Positions 8,259 through 17,646 are shown, numbered from the stretch's first letter. The stretch is 53,342 nucleotides of DNA from Hyphomonas sp. BRH_c22 (GCF_000961795.1 NZ_LADU01000124.1:1-53342); one strand, 5' to 3'. The notes: generated by a model from the letters alone, not told the origin. Numbers and translations are program-made.

Positions 8259-8870
8259 TCATCTGATTGAGATGGCTTTTTTGAAAGCCTCTCGGTTTTC
8301 AATTCGGCCTATATAGGATTTCAGAGCCGTCATGCTGTCGTCGACCGAGCCAATCCGGTTGCTCATGAAGCAAGCATGACCGAGCATAATATCTGCAGCC
8401 GAGAAGTCACCGGCAAGATAGTCCCTGCCTTCCAGAGCCGCATTCACAGGCTCGAGCACCTTGGTGAGCAAGCGGGTGGCCTGGGCCAGCGCCGTTTGAT
8501 CCTGCCGATCAGGGGGTAGCAACAGCGTGTTGACCACTACAATGTTCACCGGTGGCATGACCATGCCTTCACAATAGTGAAACCATTGCAGGTAAGCCGG
8601 AAATTCCGGGTCATGCGGTGCCGGCTTGAGACCGCCGTTCTTGTGACGCTCGATAATGTATTCGATGATTGCGCCGGACTCGAATATCCGGACATCACCG
8701 TCCTCGAGCACCGGGACACGGCCAAGCGGGTGGCGGCTGCGATGCGCATCGGACTTGAGGTCCTTGGGGTGGAAAGCCATCTTGTTCAATTCGTAGGGCA
8801 GTCCAAGTTCCTCCAGAAGCCAGACAATCCGTCCCGCGCGGGAATTCGGGGCAAAATGAACCTTAAGCAT
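8259..8870 (-). CDS. Glutathione S-transferase family protein
   Basis: The 203-residue protein has a thioredoxin-like domain (MLKVHFAPNSRAGRIVWLLE, then LGRVPVLEDGDVRIFESGAI) and a helical domain ending with FSAADIMLGH. The ATG at 8870 has AAGGAAAAG upstream and gives the usual family start; the frame also runs to 8930 without support. It differs from the GST at 6466 and lies on the strand of the large catabolic operon, just after the truncated MFS gene. It may be a glutathione-dependent isomerase or lyase of that pathway. This is inference. Confidence 0.85.
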   Translation of the reverse strand: MLKVHFAPNSRAGRIVWLLEELGLPYELNKMAFHPKDLKSDAHRSRHPLGRVPVLEDGDVRIFESGAIIEYIIERHKNGGLKPAPHDPEFPAYLQWFHYCEGMVMPPVNIVVVNTLLLPPDRQDQTALAQATRLLTKVLEPVNAALEGRDYLAGDFSAADIMLGHACFMSNRIGSVDDSMTALKSYIGRIENREAFKKAISIR

Positions 8871-8954
8871 AGTGTCTTTTCCTTGGGCCTGGGTATTCAT
8901 CATTTGGTATAATCCGAATGCCGCAAACAATTGGCATCGGTCAGTTTCCAGTGT

Positions 8955-9209
8955 TCAGCGATGTGACGGCTCATCTGTCAGAACGCCTAGGCGCCTCCTG
9001 CCGAGAAGCGTGTACAGCAAGGCAAATTCGTTCCCTTTCAGAAGGCCGAGCTGCGTATCCGAAAGTTGGAGGTCTTCCATTATGGTGGGTGACAGGATGC
9101 TGATGAGCTGGCGGGCGACGACGTTCATTACCGTGACAGCGGTGAGGGGGACGAGCATCATATTGCGATATCCGGCACCCCCGCTCGCGTGCAGCCTCTC
9201 CGCCGTCAT
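8955..9209 (-). pseudogene. Truncated MFS transporter (N-terminal fragment)
   Basis: The frame starts at ATG 9209, which overlaps the TGA of the FAH gene (ATGA), so it was an operon member. Residues to about 70 match the first helix and loop of spinster/aromatic-acid-type MFS carriers: VARQLISILSPTIMEDLQL, then SDTQLGLLKGNEFALLYTLLG. After that the reading turns to unrelated RRRLGVLTDEPSHR and stops at 8955. A full MFS protein needs about 400 more residues, so the rest has been deleted, with the junction near 9000. Uptake through the inner membrane must use another carrier. Confidence 0.65.
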
Positions 9210-10048
9210 TCCGGTCTGCAGGTCGCTTCGATTGACCCGAGGCCCTCGACTTCGCAGCGTACCACATCGCCGGGCTTGAGGAATTGCGGCGGTTTCATCG
9301 CCCCGCCAACGCCGCCCGGTGTGCCGGTGAAGATGACGTCGCCTGGCTCGAGGGTCATGGCTTGTGAAAGTTCGGCGACCTGTTGCCAGACATTGAAGAT
9401 GAGATGGCGCGTGTTGGACGATTGGCGCACCTCGCCATTGACGCTGCATCGGATGTCGAGCGCATGGACATCGCCCGCCGCCGCGCTGGTTGTGATCCAG
9501 GGGCCGAAGGGGGCATGCGTATCGAATGACTTGCCGAGCGAGTATTGAGGTGTCCGCATCTGCCACATACGTTCGCTGACATCATTGCCAACGCAATATC
9601 CGAAGATGTGGGATGGGGCGTCTTCGGTCGAAATGTGGCGTCCGCCCTTGCCAATGACGGCGACCATCTCGACTTCGTAATCGGTGGTGAAGGAGCTGCG
9701 CGGAATCTCGATAGGGTCGAACGGGCCATTCACGGCGGTCGCCGCCTTGGTGAACCATATCTGGTGGGGTGGCATATCCATGCCTGACTCTTCGACATGG
9801 TCGGCATAGTTGAGACCTATAGCGAAGATCTTGCCGGGGCGCGGGACAGGGGCAAGCAGCCGCACACGATCGAGCGCAATTCGTTCGCCTTGCTGCATCA
9901 GGGCCATCACCTTGTCAGAATGCGCTTCCCAATCGTCGATCAGCGCGATCATGTCCGCAGCGATGCTGGACAATGAGACGATCTGGCTGGCGTCAACGAG
10001 GACGCCTGGTTCGGCTTTTTCATGCCGCAGGAAAGTCAGGAGATGCAT
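9206..10048 (-). CDS. FAH-family hydrolase of the catabolic operon
   Basis: The 280-residue protein is a standard soluble FAH-family member: FAIGLNYADHVEE (75-87), metal ligands Glu125/Glu127 in DYEVEMV, Asp156 in GNDVSER, LGKSFDTHAPFGP, and VIFTGTPGGVG near the end. Such enzymes hydrolyse acylpyruvates or act on 2-oxo-enoates formed after ring cleavage. The ATG at 10048 has AAGGA eight bases upstream; the longer frame to 10258 overlaps the sulfatase and is not coding. Its position after the extradiol dioxygenase and hydroxylase fits a role on the meta-cleavage product. Confidence 0.85.
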   Translation of the reverse strand: MHLLTFLRHEKAEPGVLVDASQIVSLSSIAADMIALIDDWEAHSDKVMALMQQGERIALDRVRLLAPVPRPGKIFAIGLNYADHVEESGMDMPPHQIWFTKAATAVNGPFDPIEIPRSSFTTDYEVEMVAVIGKGGRHISTEDAPSHIFGYCVGNDVSERMWQMRTPQYSLGKSFDTHAPFGPWITTSAAAGDVHALDIRCSVNGEVRQSSNTRHLIFNVWQQVAELSQAMTLEPGDVIFTGTPGGVGGAMKPPQFLKPGDVVRCEVEGLGSIEATCRPE

Positions 10049-10094
10049 TAGAGTATCCTTCTTGTTGTGTTGGGCGCGGCCTTGGCGACGCGGT

Positions 10095-11633
10095 TTAGTC
10101 CCGGATCTGTTCGGCCCAGGGCGCGCGGTCTTCCTCGCCGCCGAAAAAGTCCGGATCATCGACCACGTCCTGAAGAGGCAGAGCGATGTCAGCGCCGCGC
10201 GGGAGAGCCGCAAGCTCTGCGGTAAGCACCGCCACCTGTTCGGGATACGCGCCAGCACGATCGTCCTGTTCGCCGGGATCCTCGGTCAAATTGAACAATC
10301 GGGGCGGCGTGTTGGCGATCAGGACAAGCTTCCAGGGATAGCGGTAATAGGCGATATCCGTGGCCTGATGGGTCTGGACAGCATAGCCAAGCGCTTCGAC
10401 CGCCCCTGCGCCTGAAATTGCAGGCCAGGCGCTGCGCCCGTCCAGCGGATCGGTTTCATGGGGAATCCCGGCTGCATCGATCAGGGTAGGCAGGACGTCC
10501 TGCACACTCACGAACGCCTCTTCCCGGTCCGCCTCAAGTACGCCGCGCCAATAGACCAGAGAGGGAACCCGGACCCCGCCTTCGTGGACCGAGCCCTTGC
10601 CACCCCGGAAAGGCGAATTGTCCGATCCGCCCTGGGTCGAGTTGACCTGGATGAATTGGAGGAAGCGTGGTGTCATGCGAACACCAAATCGTTGGCCCAG
10701 CTGCTCCATGACCTGCTCTGGTGACAGATTGGCGGGCGGCGCGGGGGCCGGAATCAGTCCGCCATTGTCGCTGAGGAACCAGATGAGCGTTTCATCGATC
10801 AGGTCTTCTGCTTCCAGCGCGGCCACGATCTCACCGACAGCCGCGTCGAATTCGCTGACCATTGCGGCATGCACCCGGCGCCTCGGATCAGTCATGTCGC
10901 CATAACTGGCGATGGTCGCTTCTGGTGCTTCATTCGGCAGATGGGGGGCATTGAACGACGCCATAAGAAAGAGCGGACGGGCGCTGTCACGCTTTTTGAT
11001 GACGCGCACCGCCTCAGCAGCGACCAGATCGGTGACATAGCCCTCTTCGCCTAGGCTCTCACCATTGCGCTGCAGGTCGTAACCCCCGCCATGTACATGG
11101 TCCCAATAGCCGATGCCGCCGTGCAGGTTCCCGTAGAAATAGTCGAAGCCCCGACTGTTAGGGTGATACGGTCGCCGGTTTCCGCCAAGGTGCCACTTGC
11201 CCAGCAGTGCCGTCTGGTATCCCGCTTCCTTCAGATATTGAGGCAGGATCCGCTCGCTCAAGGGGAGGCCGTTTTGCATGTTCTTGGAGATCGGTGCCAG
11301 CACGCCGAGGCGCAGCGGTGACTGTCCCGTCATCAGTGCGGCACGAGTCGGACTACAGGTTGGTTGTGCATAGAAGCGGCTGAGCACAACGCCTTCAGCG
11401 GCGAGCCTGTCGAGATTGGGTGTGCGGATTTCGCTGCCATTGAAGCCGACATCATTCCAGCCGAGATCGTCGGCCATGATGATCACAATGTTCGGATAGA
11501 GCGGCTGCTCATCGGTGGCGGGCGCGAGCTCCGGAAGACCCGCGCGCGGCGAACAGGAAGCGATCAGCATCAGGCTGGCCAGCAGGATCGAAAACAAACC
11601 AGTCGAACGTGCAATCATGGACACATTTCTCAT
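10095..11633 (-). CDS. Arylsulfatase-type sulfatase, predicted lipoprotein
   Basis: The 512-residue protein has a lipoprotein signal (hydrophobic run ending IASC, Cys27), then the sulfatase core: metal-binding IIMADDLGWND, and the formylglycine motif CSPTRAALMTG with Cys93 as the residue to be modified. GKWHLGG and WFLSDNGG supply further metal and substrate residues. The enzyme hydrolyses sulfate esters and should sit in the periplasm or on the outer membrane. It is embedded in the ring-cleavage operon, five bases after the SDR stop and 46 before the FAH start. This suggests that the pathway starts from a sulfated substrate. An alternative start at 11618 also keeps the signal peptide. Confidence 0.9.
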   Translation of the reverse strand: MRNVSMIARSTGLFSILLASLMLIASCSPRAGLPELAPATDEQPLYPNIVIIMADDLGWNDVGFNGSEIRTPNLDRLAAEGVVLSRFYAQPTCSPTRAALMTGQSPLRLGVLAPISKNMQNGLPLSERILPQYLKEAGYQTALLGKWHLGGNRRPYHPNSRGFDYFYGNLHGGIGYWDHVHGGGYDLQRNGESLGEEGYVTDLVAAEAVRVIKKRDSARPLFLMASFNAPHLPNEAPEATIASYGDMTDPRRRVHAAMVSEFDAAVGEIVAALEAEDLIDETLIWFLSDNGGLIPAPAPPANLSPEQVMEQLGQRFGVRMTPRFLQFIQVNSTQGGSDNSPFRGGKGSVHEGGVRVPSLVYWRGVLEADREEAFVSVQDVLPTLIDAAGIPHETDPLDGRSAWPAISGAGAVEALGYAVQTHQATDIAYYRYPWKLVLIANTPPRLFNLTEDPGEQDDRAGAYPEQVAVLTAELAALPRGADIALPLQDVVDDPDFFGGEEDRAPWAEQIRD

Positions 11634-11637
11634 CGGC

Positions 11638-12417
11638 CTACATCAGCCCCGCATAGGAGCCGCCATCCAGCTGGATGTTCTGGCCCGAGATGAACCCCGC
11701 ATACTCACTGCAAAGAAAGGCGCAGGTGGCCCCGAATTCCGCTGGCTGCCCGAACCGCTTCGCCGCGATGGACTGCGCAATCTCCTCCCGCGCCTCCTCA
11801 TAGGTGATGCCTTTGAGCTGGGCCGTCAGGCGCGCCATGCCCACCTGCCTCTCGGTGTCGAAACGCTCCGGTAACATGAAGTTGATGGTGACATTGTCGG
11901 CGGCGACCTCCGGGACGAGCGCCTTGCAGGCGGCGGTCAGTCCCGTGCGCGCGGCCGTCGACAGGCCCATCGGCGCGCGCGGCGATTTCACCATGGCACT
12001 CGTAATGTTGATGATGCGGCCGAACCTGCGGGCCTGCATGCCCGGCAGGAGCCCCCGGATCAGCATCAGCGCAGGCAGCATGTTGGCCCCGATCGCGGCC
12101 AGCCAGGCCGCTTCATCCCAGGCCTCGAAACGCCCCGGCGGCGGCCCACCATTATTGTTGACGAGGATGTCGGCTTCCGGACAGGCTGCAAGCAGCTCTC
12201 CTCGTCCCTCCCTGGTGTTCAGGTCAGCGGTCAACGCCCGGACCGGATTTCCTGTCTCGTTCTCGATGGCGACGCGTGCAGCCTCCAGCGTATCAGCGTT
12301 GCGGCCATTCAGGGTCACGTGCGCGCCTTCGCGAGACAGGGCGAGCGCGCAGGCATGGCCAAGTCCCTTGGAAGACGCGCAGACCAGCGCCTTGCGTCCA
12401 TTCAGCCCCAGTTCCAT
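11638..12417 (-). CDS. Atypical SDR-family protein lacking the YxxxK pair
   Basis: The 259-residue protein has the SDR cofactor loop (CASSKGLG, residues 13-20), a variant NNNGGPPPG in place of NNAG, and an INITS strand. At the place of the catalytic Tyr and Lys it reads LSTAAR, so Ser153 and Arg157 replace them. A subfamily with this kind of change (GLSNGAR) is known to me among FabG-like SDRs, so the change is probably lineage-specific rather than decay. The ATG at 12417 shares one base with the TGA of the flavin monooxygenase (TGATG), which indicates coupled translation. The reaction is unknown. Confidence 0.85.
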   Translation of the reverse strand: MELGLNGRKALVCASSKGLGHACALALSREGAHVTLNGRNADTLEAARVAIENETGNPVRALTADLNTREGRGELLAACPEADILVNNNGGPPPGRFEAWDEAAWLAAIGANMLPALMLIRGLLPGMQARRFGRIINITSAMVKSPRAPMGLSTAARTGLTAACKALVPEVAADNVTINFMLPERFDTERQVGMARLTAQLKGITYEEAREEIAQSIAAKRFGQPAEFGATCAFLCSEYAGFISGQNIQLDGGSYAGLM

Positions 12418-14096
12418 CACGCAGCTCCTGTTAATGTAATGCATGCGGGGCCAAGCAGGGCTTCGATCGCCGCGCCCATCGCGCTGCGGGCGGCCTCATC
12501 GAACGTCGGTGCGACGTGCAGGATATGCCGGTCGGGTCTGACCAGAATGGCCCCCTCGGGCGAAAGTCCCATCCGGTCGGCCCAGCTGCCTTCGGCGAGT
12601 GTAAAATCCCGGCCTTCGGTCACCGGCGTCACGGGCTCTGCAGTCCGATCGGTCACCAGCGTGCCGACATTGGCAGCAGGACCAGTGATCAGCGTCAGCC
12701 CGGAACCTGAAACGAGGTCGAGGACCGACCCAGCACCAGCAAGCCCGCAATGAGGCAGATAGGCACCTGGGATTGCGCGCGGATGGAACGCGCTGATCGG
12801 GAGATGGTCGTCGATCGTGCGGTGTTCGCCATAGATGTATCCAAGCTGCAGACGCAGGCTGTCAAAATGATCCTTCTGGTAAGCCACGGCCGCGTCGATT
12901 TCCGCCCGTTTTGCAGGGTCGGCGAGTTTTCCGGCGAGCGCATCGGCATCGAGATCACGGCCGATATCCTGGCCGAGTGCCTGGAGCAGCACGCGCAGGC
13001 GCATCGCATTGGCAACGCTCTGGCTGGTATTGGTTTGCGCAACCTGGCGCCGCTCGGTTTCATAGGTGTCCAGCAATGCCGAGCTGGCCTCGCCGCGCTC
13101 AACGGCAGCGATCTTCCAGACAAGGTTTTCGATATCGGCCAGGCCGGTATTGAGGCCGAGCCCGCCGGATGGCGGGAAACGGTGCGCCGCGTCCCCGGTC
13201 AGGAAAGTATTGCCGGATCGGTACTGCCCGGCGACCTGCGCTGTCATGATCCAGGGGCTCGTTCCTTTGATCGTGAAAGGCACCTCGGCACCGATGGCCT
13301 CGCGCACGATGGCCTCGCACTTCGCCAAATCGAAATCGCCGGGCGACTGGGTCGCCGGATTATAGGCATGCATCAGCACCCAGGTCCGCGCGATGTCGTA
13401 GGCAATCAGCACGCTGCCCGTGCCCATGCCGAACAGGAAATAGAGGATGGCCGGCTTCTTGGCGATGACCGGGCGCAGATCGGCTTCGAAGTGGATTGTA
13501 ATGTTGTGCGCGAGAGCATCAGGCCCCAGCATCTTGATGCCGGCTGCTTCGCGGACCCGGCTGGCGGCACCATCGGCCGCGATCAGGTATCGGCTGCGGA
13601 TCGCGATGTCCTTGCCGGCCGCGTGATCGCGCAGGTGTGAGACCACGCTGTCCGCCAGCATGTCGCAGCCCAGCCACTCAAGTTCTCTCTGCAGGCGAAC
13701 ATGCCGGGCACCGATCAGCGAAGTTTCGAGAATGTTCTCGAACTTCGGTTGCTCGATATTGATCAGGGGCCAGGGTGTGAAGGCACGAACGGCCTCATCC
13801 TGGCGCTCATAAGGCAGGCTGCCGATCTCATGGCCGGACAGGTTCGTCATGAAGCGGACATGCGCGCCCTCTGCAGGGGGCGTCATCACCTTGTGGATCT
13901 CGTCAATGGACAAGCCGACGGCATGACAGATTTCCAGCGATCGGGAATTCAGCGCATGCGCCTTGGGCGCGCCCACTCGACCTGAATAGCGTTCGGCGAC
14001 CAGCGCCCCCAGCCCCTGCCGCTCACACAGATGGGCGCCAAGCAGCCCGACCGGGCCACCCCCGGCGATCAGGACAGGAATATCGATCGGGGTCAT
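12417..14096 (-). CDS. FAD-dependent aromatic-ring monooxygenase
   Basis: The 559-residue protein belongs to the class A flavoprotein hydroxylases. It has the FAD dinucleotide motif GGGPVG (12-17), the YLIAADG motif in mid-protein, and the second FAD motif GDAAHRFPPSGGLGLNTG. A C-terminal thioredoxin-like domain of the phenol hydroxylase / MhpA type follows. Such enzymes use NAD(P)H and oxygen to put a hydroxyl next to an existing phenolic one, giving a catechol. The ATG at 14096 overlaps the dioxygenase TGA (ATGA). Being between the extradiol dioxygenase and an SDR, it probably makes the dioxygenase substrate. Confidence 0.9.
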   Translation of the reverse strand: MTPIDIPVLIAGGGPVGLLGAHLCERQGLGALVAERYSGRVGAPKAHALNSRSLEICHAVGLSIDEIHKVMTPPAEGAHVRFMTNLSGHEIGSLPYERQDEAVRAFTPWPLINIEQPKFENILETSLIGARHVRLQRELEWLGCDMLADSVVSHLRDHAAGKDIAIRSRYLIAADGAASRVREAAGIKMLGPDALAHNITIHFEADLRPVIAKKPAILYFLFGMGTGSVLIAYDIARTWVLMHAYNPATQSPGDFDLAKCEAIVREAIGAEVPFTIKGTSPWIMTAQVAGQYRSGNTFLTGDAAHRFPPSGGLGLNTGLADIENLVWKIAAVERGEASSALLDTYETERRQVAQTNTSQSVANAMRLRVLLQALGQDIGRDLDADALAGKLADPAKRAEIDAAVAYQKDHFDSLRLQLGYIYGEHRTIDDHLPISAFHPRAIPGAYLPHCGLAGAGSVLDLVSGSGLTLITGPAANVGTLVTDRTAEPVTPVTEGRDFTLAEGSWADRMGLSPEGAILVRPDRHILHVAPTFDEAARSAMGAAIEALLGPACITLTGAA

Positions 14097-15064
14097 GAGA
14101 TCACCCTGGCGCTCGTGCGAACATAACTTGAAGGCATGTCGGGCCCCCACTGGCTGGCTGCGCCCTGGTCGATCCCGAGACTGCCCGGGGCGACGCTGGC
14201 GTCGAACTGGTCGCCATCGGTCCAGTGCTCATGGATCTGTCCCCAGGGATCGTTCCAGTAGTCGAACACCTGACTGCCCAGCAGGTGCCGGCCAATGCCC
14301 CATTCCGGCGAACGCTTCTTGGCGCTGAGATGTTCATGTCCGGCGAACACATCGTCGATATCGCAGACTTCCCAGGAGACGTGATTGAGCCCCGGCACGC
14401 CGCCGCTCGTCATGTCGCTGGAGAAGAGGATCGTATGATGATCCGTCGGCTCGGCGCCGCGATCACAACGGTTGAAGATCGCCACCGGCATGCCGGGTGC
14501 CAGCTCGACCGCATCCGAGACAATCAGTCCGAAGCGGGCATTGTACCAGCTGAACATTGCCTGTGGATCAGGAGCGTTGAGCTGCAAGTGTCCAAAGCGC
14601 TTGACCCGGCTGGGCCCTCTGGGGATGCGCTGCGGCGCGCCGATCCGCTCGAAACGTGTGCCCATATTCAGCGCGCGCGGGTTGGCGGTGTCGAGCGGCT
14701 GGGCCGGTTCCTGGCCGAACACGACCTCGACCTTCAACCCGATAGGATCGGTGGTGACGGTCCGGAAGCCGCCGCCGGGCGACTCCAGGGGTTCTACCGG
14801 CGAGAACCCCTCGCTGCCGGCAATCTTCTCGAGATCATCCCGGGATCCGGCGACAAAGGCAAACCCGCGAAATCCCGGCTCGCCAAGATGGGTGACATGC
14901 ACGAAGGGCGCTGGCCCCACACCGCGCATGTAAAGCGTATCCTCGGTGCGCTGCGCGCGCACCATGCCGAAATCGATCAGGAAGGATTCCATCCTGTCGA
15001 GATCGGGGGCCTGCAAACGCGGGAACGCGACGTCCCGAACCTTGATGATAGGTGTCTGGCTCAT
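14093..15064 (-). CDS. Type I extradiol ring-cleavage dioxygenase (BphC-like, VOC fold)
   Basis: The 323-residue two-module VOC protein carries, in its second module, the metal triad of type I extradiol dioxygenases: His159 (RFGHLQLNAPD), His228 (LNHVSWEV) and Glu279 (PWGQIHEHW). His260 and Tyr269 (GRHLLGS, FDYW) fit the second-shell catalytic positions. Such enzymes use Fe(II) or Mn(II) to open catechols beside the hydroxyls. It is the first catalytic gene after the TonB receptor and overlaps the flavin hydroxylase by four bases. The C-terminal 30 residues beyond the triad are long for BphC. Substrate is unknown. Confidence 0.85.
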   Translation of the reverse strand: MSQTPIIKVRDVAFPRLQAPDLDRMESFLIDFGMVRAQRTEDTLYMRGVGPAPFVHVTHLGEPGFRGFAFVAGSRDDLEKIAGSEGFSPVEPLESPGGGFRTVTTDPIGLKVEVVFGQEPAQPLDTANPRALNMGTRFERIGAPQRIPRGPSRVKRFGHLQLNAPDPQAMFSWYNARFGLIVSDAVELAPGMPVAIFNRCDRGAEPTDHHTILFSSDMTSGGVPGLNHVSWEVCDIDDVFAGHEHLSAKKRSPEWGIGRHLLGSQVFDYWNDPWGQIHEHWTDGDQFDASVAPGSLGIDQGAASQWGPDMPSSYVRTSARVIS

Positions 15065-15109
15065 GCTAAGTCTCTTTCGTTAGTGTGCATACGTATGAAG
15101 TCCGGCGGA

Positions 15110-17563
15110 TCATTCGCCGAAGAAGCGGTAGCTGAATTGCAGCAGCACGCTGCGCGGACGACTTGCAGGCCCTTGCAGCTCGCCGGCCGAGACACCGGGT
15201 ACCGTGCCGCCCACGGGCACGACACCGCCTGATCCTGTGAGGACGATCTCATCGGTCAGGTTTCGCCCGATCAGGTCGATCGACCAGCGGTCAGTTTGAC
15301 CCATCAGGCCAAGACTGGCATTGAACAACCAGAATGCATCCTGCTCGGCGCGCGGATCGTAGCGATTGTTTGTCTGATACGATCCTGAATAGCTGGTATT
15401 GCCGTTAAGCCTGTAACGCAGCGAACTGGTCAGTCGGCCTTCATAGGCCGCGCTGAGACTGCCGGACCATTCAGGCGCGCGCAGGAGCGGCAGTCCTTGC
15501 AGGTTCTGCGCGTTGCCGCTCCCCGGCGCGACTGCTATCACTCCCCCCAGCTGGGTCAGGAAATCGCATCCGGCCATTTGCCCAGCAATCTGCGGCCCAT
15601 TGCACGGGAAGAATACATCCTCAGTGTACTCGGTGTCATTGAACGACAGACCACCGGTGATCGTCAGGCCGTCAATGGCGTCGGGCGACCAGATGCCATC
15701 AAGTTCGAAACCCTCGGTTTTTGCAGCACCCGTATTCACCACGCGCGTAGAAATGCCGCCGCCGGCAAAGTCGAACGTCGAGAGCTGAAGGTTGTCATAG
15801 GTGTAACTGAACGCCGCTGCATTCAGGCGCAGATTGCCGCGCGGCGAGGATTTGATACCGACCTCGAAGCCGTCGACCGTCTCTTCGGCGAAGCTCTGAT
15901 CCGAGGGGATAGCTGCCAGTTGGGACGACCCGTTCACCGAAGTGTTGAAACCGCCGGACTTGAAGCCCTCCTTGTAGGCTGCAAACAGCGTCACCCGTTC
16001 ATGCGGGCGCCAGGCGATGCTGACCTCGGGCGACCAGTTATCATAGGACACTTCGTCAGGGGACGGCTGGAAAGCGCCGGTCGGAACTGCGGGCGGAGCG
16101 AAACTGGCAGGCAGGACCAGACCGAACCCGCCCGGCGACAGCGCACCCGTGCCGCTGAGGGTCCTGGTCTCGCTCGTATAGCGGGCACCGGCACTGATCT
16201 CGATTGTCGGGGTCACATCCCACAAGAGCTGGCCAAAGGCCGACTGCGAGTCGGAATCGACGCTCTGGTCATTCTCGAACAGCAGGCGTGCGCCCGGCGG
16301 AAAAGGGGGCGCAGGAGCTGGCACGAGCAAAGCCTGTGCGATGTCGAATGAGCGATCGTCGAAGAAAGCCCCGATCATGAAATTGACCGGACCTTCAAAC
16401 GTGCTGGTAAGCCGGATTTCCTGCGACAGCGAGGTCTGATCCTGGTCGAAGCCGGAAACGAAGATCGGTGCGAGCGTCGGCAAGGTGTTGCCGTAATTGC
16501 TGTATCGGAGGTCCGAATACCCGGTCAGGCTGGTCAGCGTGAGACTATCGGTCAGTTCCACCGACAGCTCCAGCGAGGTCAGCAGCATGCGGGTCTCGCC
16601 CTCCGGCTCAGCGCTGAACAGGGGAGACAGCGCGGCGAGCGCAGGGTCTGGATCGCCTGTGACGAAGACCTCATCCAGCTGGCAGTTATCAACCGGCCCG
16701 TTGATGGGACCGGGGAGCCCCGACCCTTCGCAACCGAAGCGCTGCTCGATGCCCTGAGGGGCACCCTCGCCGGTTCCATAAGCGAGCTTGAACCGGGACG
16801 TGAAGCGATCGTCCGGCGTCCAGTTGAGCGTCGCCCGCCCAAAGAAGGTCGAGGTTTCCTGCGCATCAGGACGAACCGCTCCCGGCGCAACATTCTCATA
16901 CGGGCCGTCCTCATCGGACGCGCGCAGGTAGAGCCGTCCGCCCAGCGTTTGCAGGATAGACCCGGAGATTACGGCCTCGCCAAAACGCTCGGCGGCACTG
17001 AACTCGTACCCGCCCCCAAGCTCGAACAGGAATGTGTCGGTCGGGTCGCTCGTGCGAAGCGAAAGGATTCCGCCGGGGCTGTTCTTGCCGAAGAACAGGG
17101 CCTGCGGGCCTTTCAGGACGTCGATCTGCTCCACGTCATATTGCCCGAATCGCAGCGCCGTCGCATTGCTGAACTGGACCCCGTCAATATTGATCGACAC
17201 GGCCTGGTCGCTGGAGGCGTTGAGCCCCCCGGTCGATATGCCCCGCAGCGTGATCAGGCCCTCTGCGCCGCCACTTTCATCGATCACGAGAGACGGCGTC
17301 AGGGCCGAGATGTCCTCAAAGCCTTCCGCGCCGAAGGCGTCGATCTGGTCCTTGCCAAAGGAACTGACGACAACCGGGACATCCTGCAGCCGCTCCTCGC
17401 GGCGACGGGCTGTGACCGTGACAGTTTCCAGTGTCCGCGCCGCTCCATCGGCCTGGATCGCCTCGTCGGACGCGCCCTGAGCCAATGCTGCGCTGGTCGG
17501 CCATAGAGCGAGTACCGCGGCACCCGCCAAAAGTGCGCGCTGGCGTGCAAGATCGTGTTTCAA
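15110..17563 (-). CDS. TonB-dependent outer-membrane receptor
   Basis: The product is about 817 residues. It has a signal peptide (LLAGAAVLALWPTSAALAQ), a TonB-box-like TVTVTARRREE, a plug domain (about 50-165, with DVPVVVSSF and RGISTGGLN) and a beta-barrel to the C-terminus. The start is best placed at TTG 17563, with GGAGG five bases upstream; the longer frame to 17635 enters the operator region. Such receptors in this clade import aromatic or large hydrophobic substrates using energy from TonB. It heads the catabolic operon, 45 bases before the dioxygenase, so it probably takes up the pathway substrate. The C-terminus ends FGE, not the usual terminal Phe. Confidence 0.9.
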   Translation of the reverse strand: MKHDLARQRALLAGAAVLALWPTSAALAQGASDEAIQADGAARTLETVTVTARRREERLQDVPVVVSSFGKDQIDAFGAEGFEDISALTPSLVIDESGGAEGLITLRGISTGGLNASSDQAVSINIDGVQFSNATALRFGQYDVEQIDVLKGPQALFFGKNSPGGILSLRTSDPTDTFLFELGGGYEFSAAERFGEAVISGSILQTLGGRLYLRASDEDGPYENVAPGAVRPDAQETSTFFGRATLNWTPDDRFTSRFKLAYGTGEGAPQGIEQRFGCEGSGLPGPINGPVDNCQLDEVFVTGDPDPALAALSPLFSAEPEGETRMLLTSLELSVELTDSLTLTSLTGYSDLRYSNYGNTLPTLAPIFVSGFDQDQTSLSQEIRLTSTFEGPVNFMIGAFFDDRSFDIAQALLVPAPAPPFPPGARLLFENDQSVDSDSQSAFGQLLWDVTPTIEISAGARYTSETRTLSGTGALSPGGFGLVLPASFAPPAVPTGAFQPSPDEVSYDNWSPEVSIAWRPHERVTLFAAYKEGFKSGGFNTSVNGSSQLAAIPSDQSFAEETVDGFEVGIKSSPRGNLRLNAAAFSYTYDNLQLSTFDFAGGGISTRVVNTGAAKTEGFELDGIWSPDAIDGLTITGGLSFNDTEYTEDVFFPCNGPQIAGQMAGCDFLTQLGGVIAVAPGSGNAQNLQGLPLLRAPEWSGSLSAAYEGRLTSSLRYRLNGNTSYSGSYQTNNRYDPRAEQDAFWLFNASLGLMGQTDRWSIDLIGRNLTDEIVLTGSGGVVPVGGTVPGVSAGELQGPASRPRSVLLQFSYRFFGE

Positions 17564-17646
17564 GATATCCTCCCTGGCGCTGGTTGTTTCCAGCTTTTCG
17601 ATGCGTCCCCGCATGGGGCACATCTGTAACCACAATATGAGAGAAC

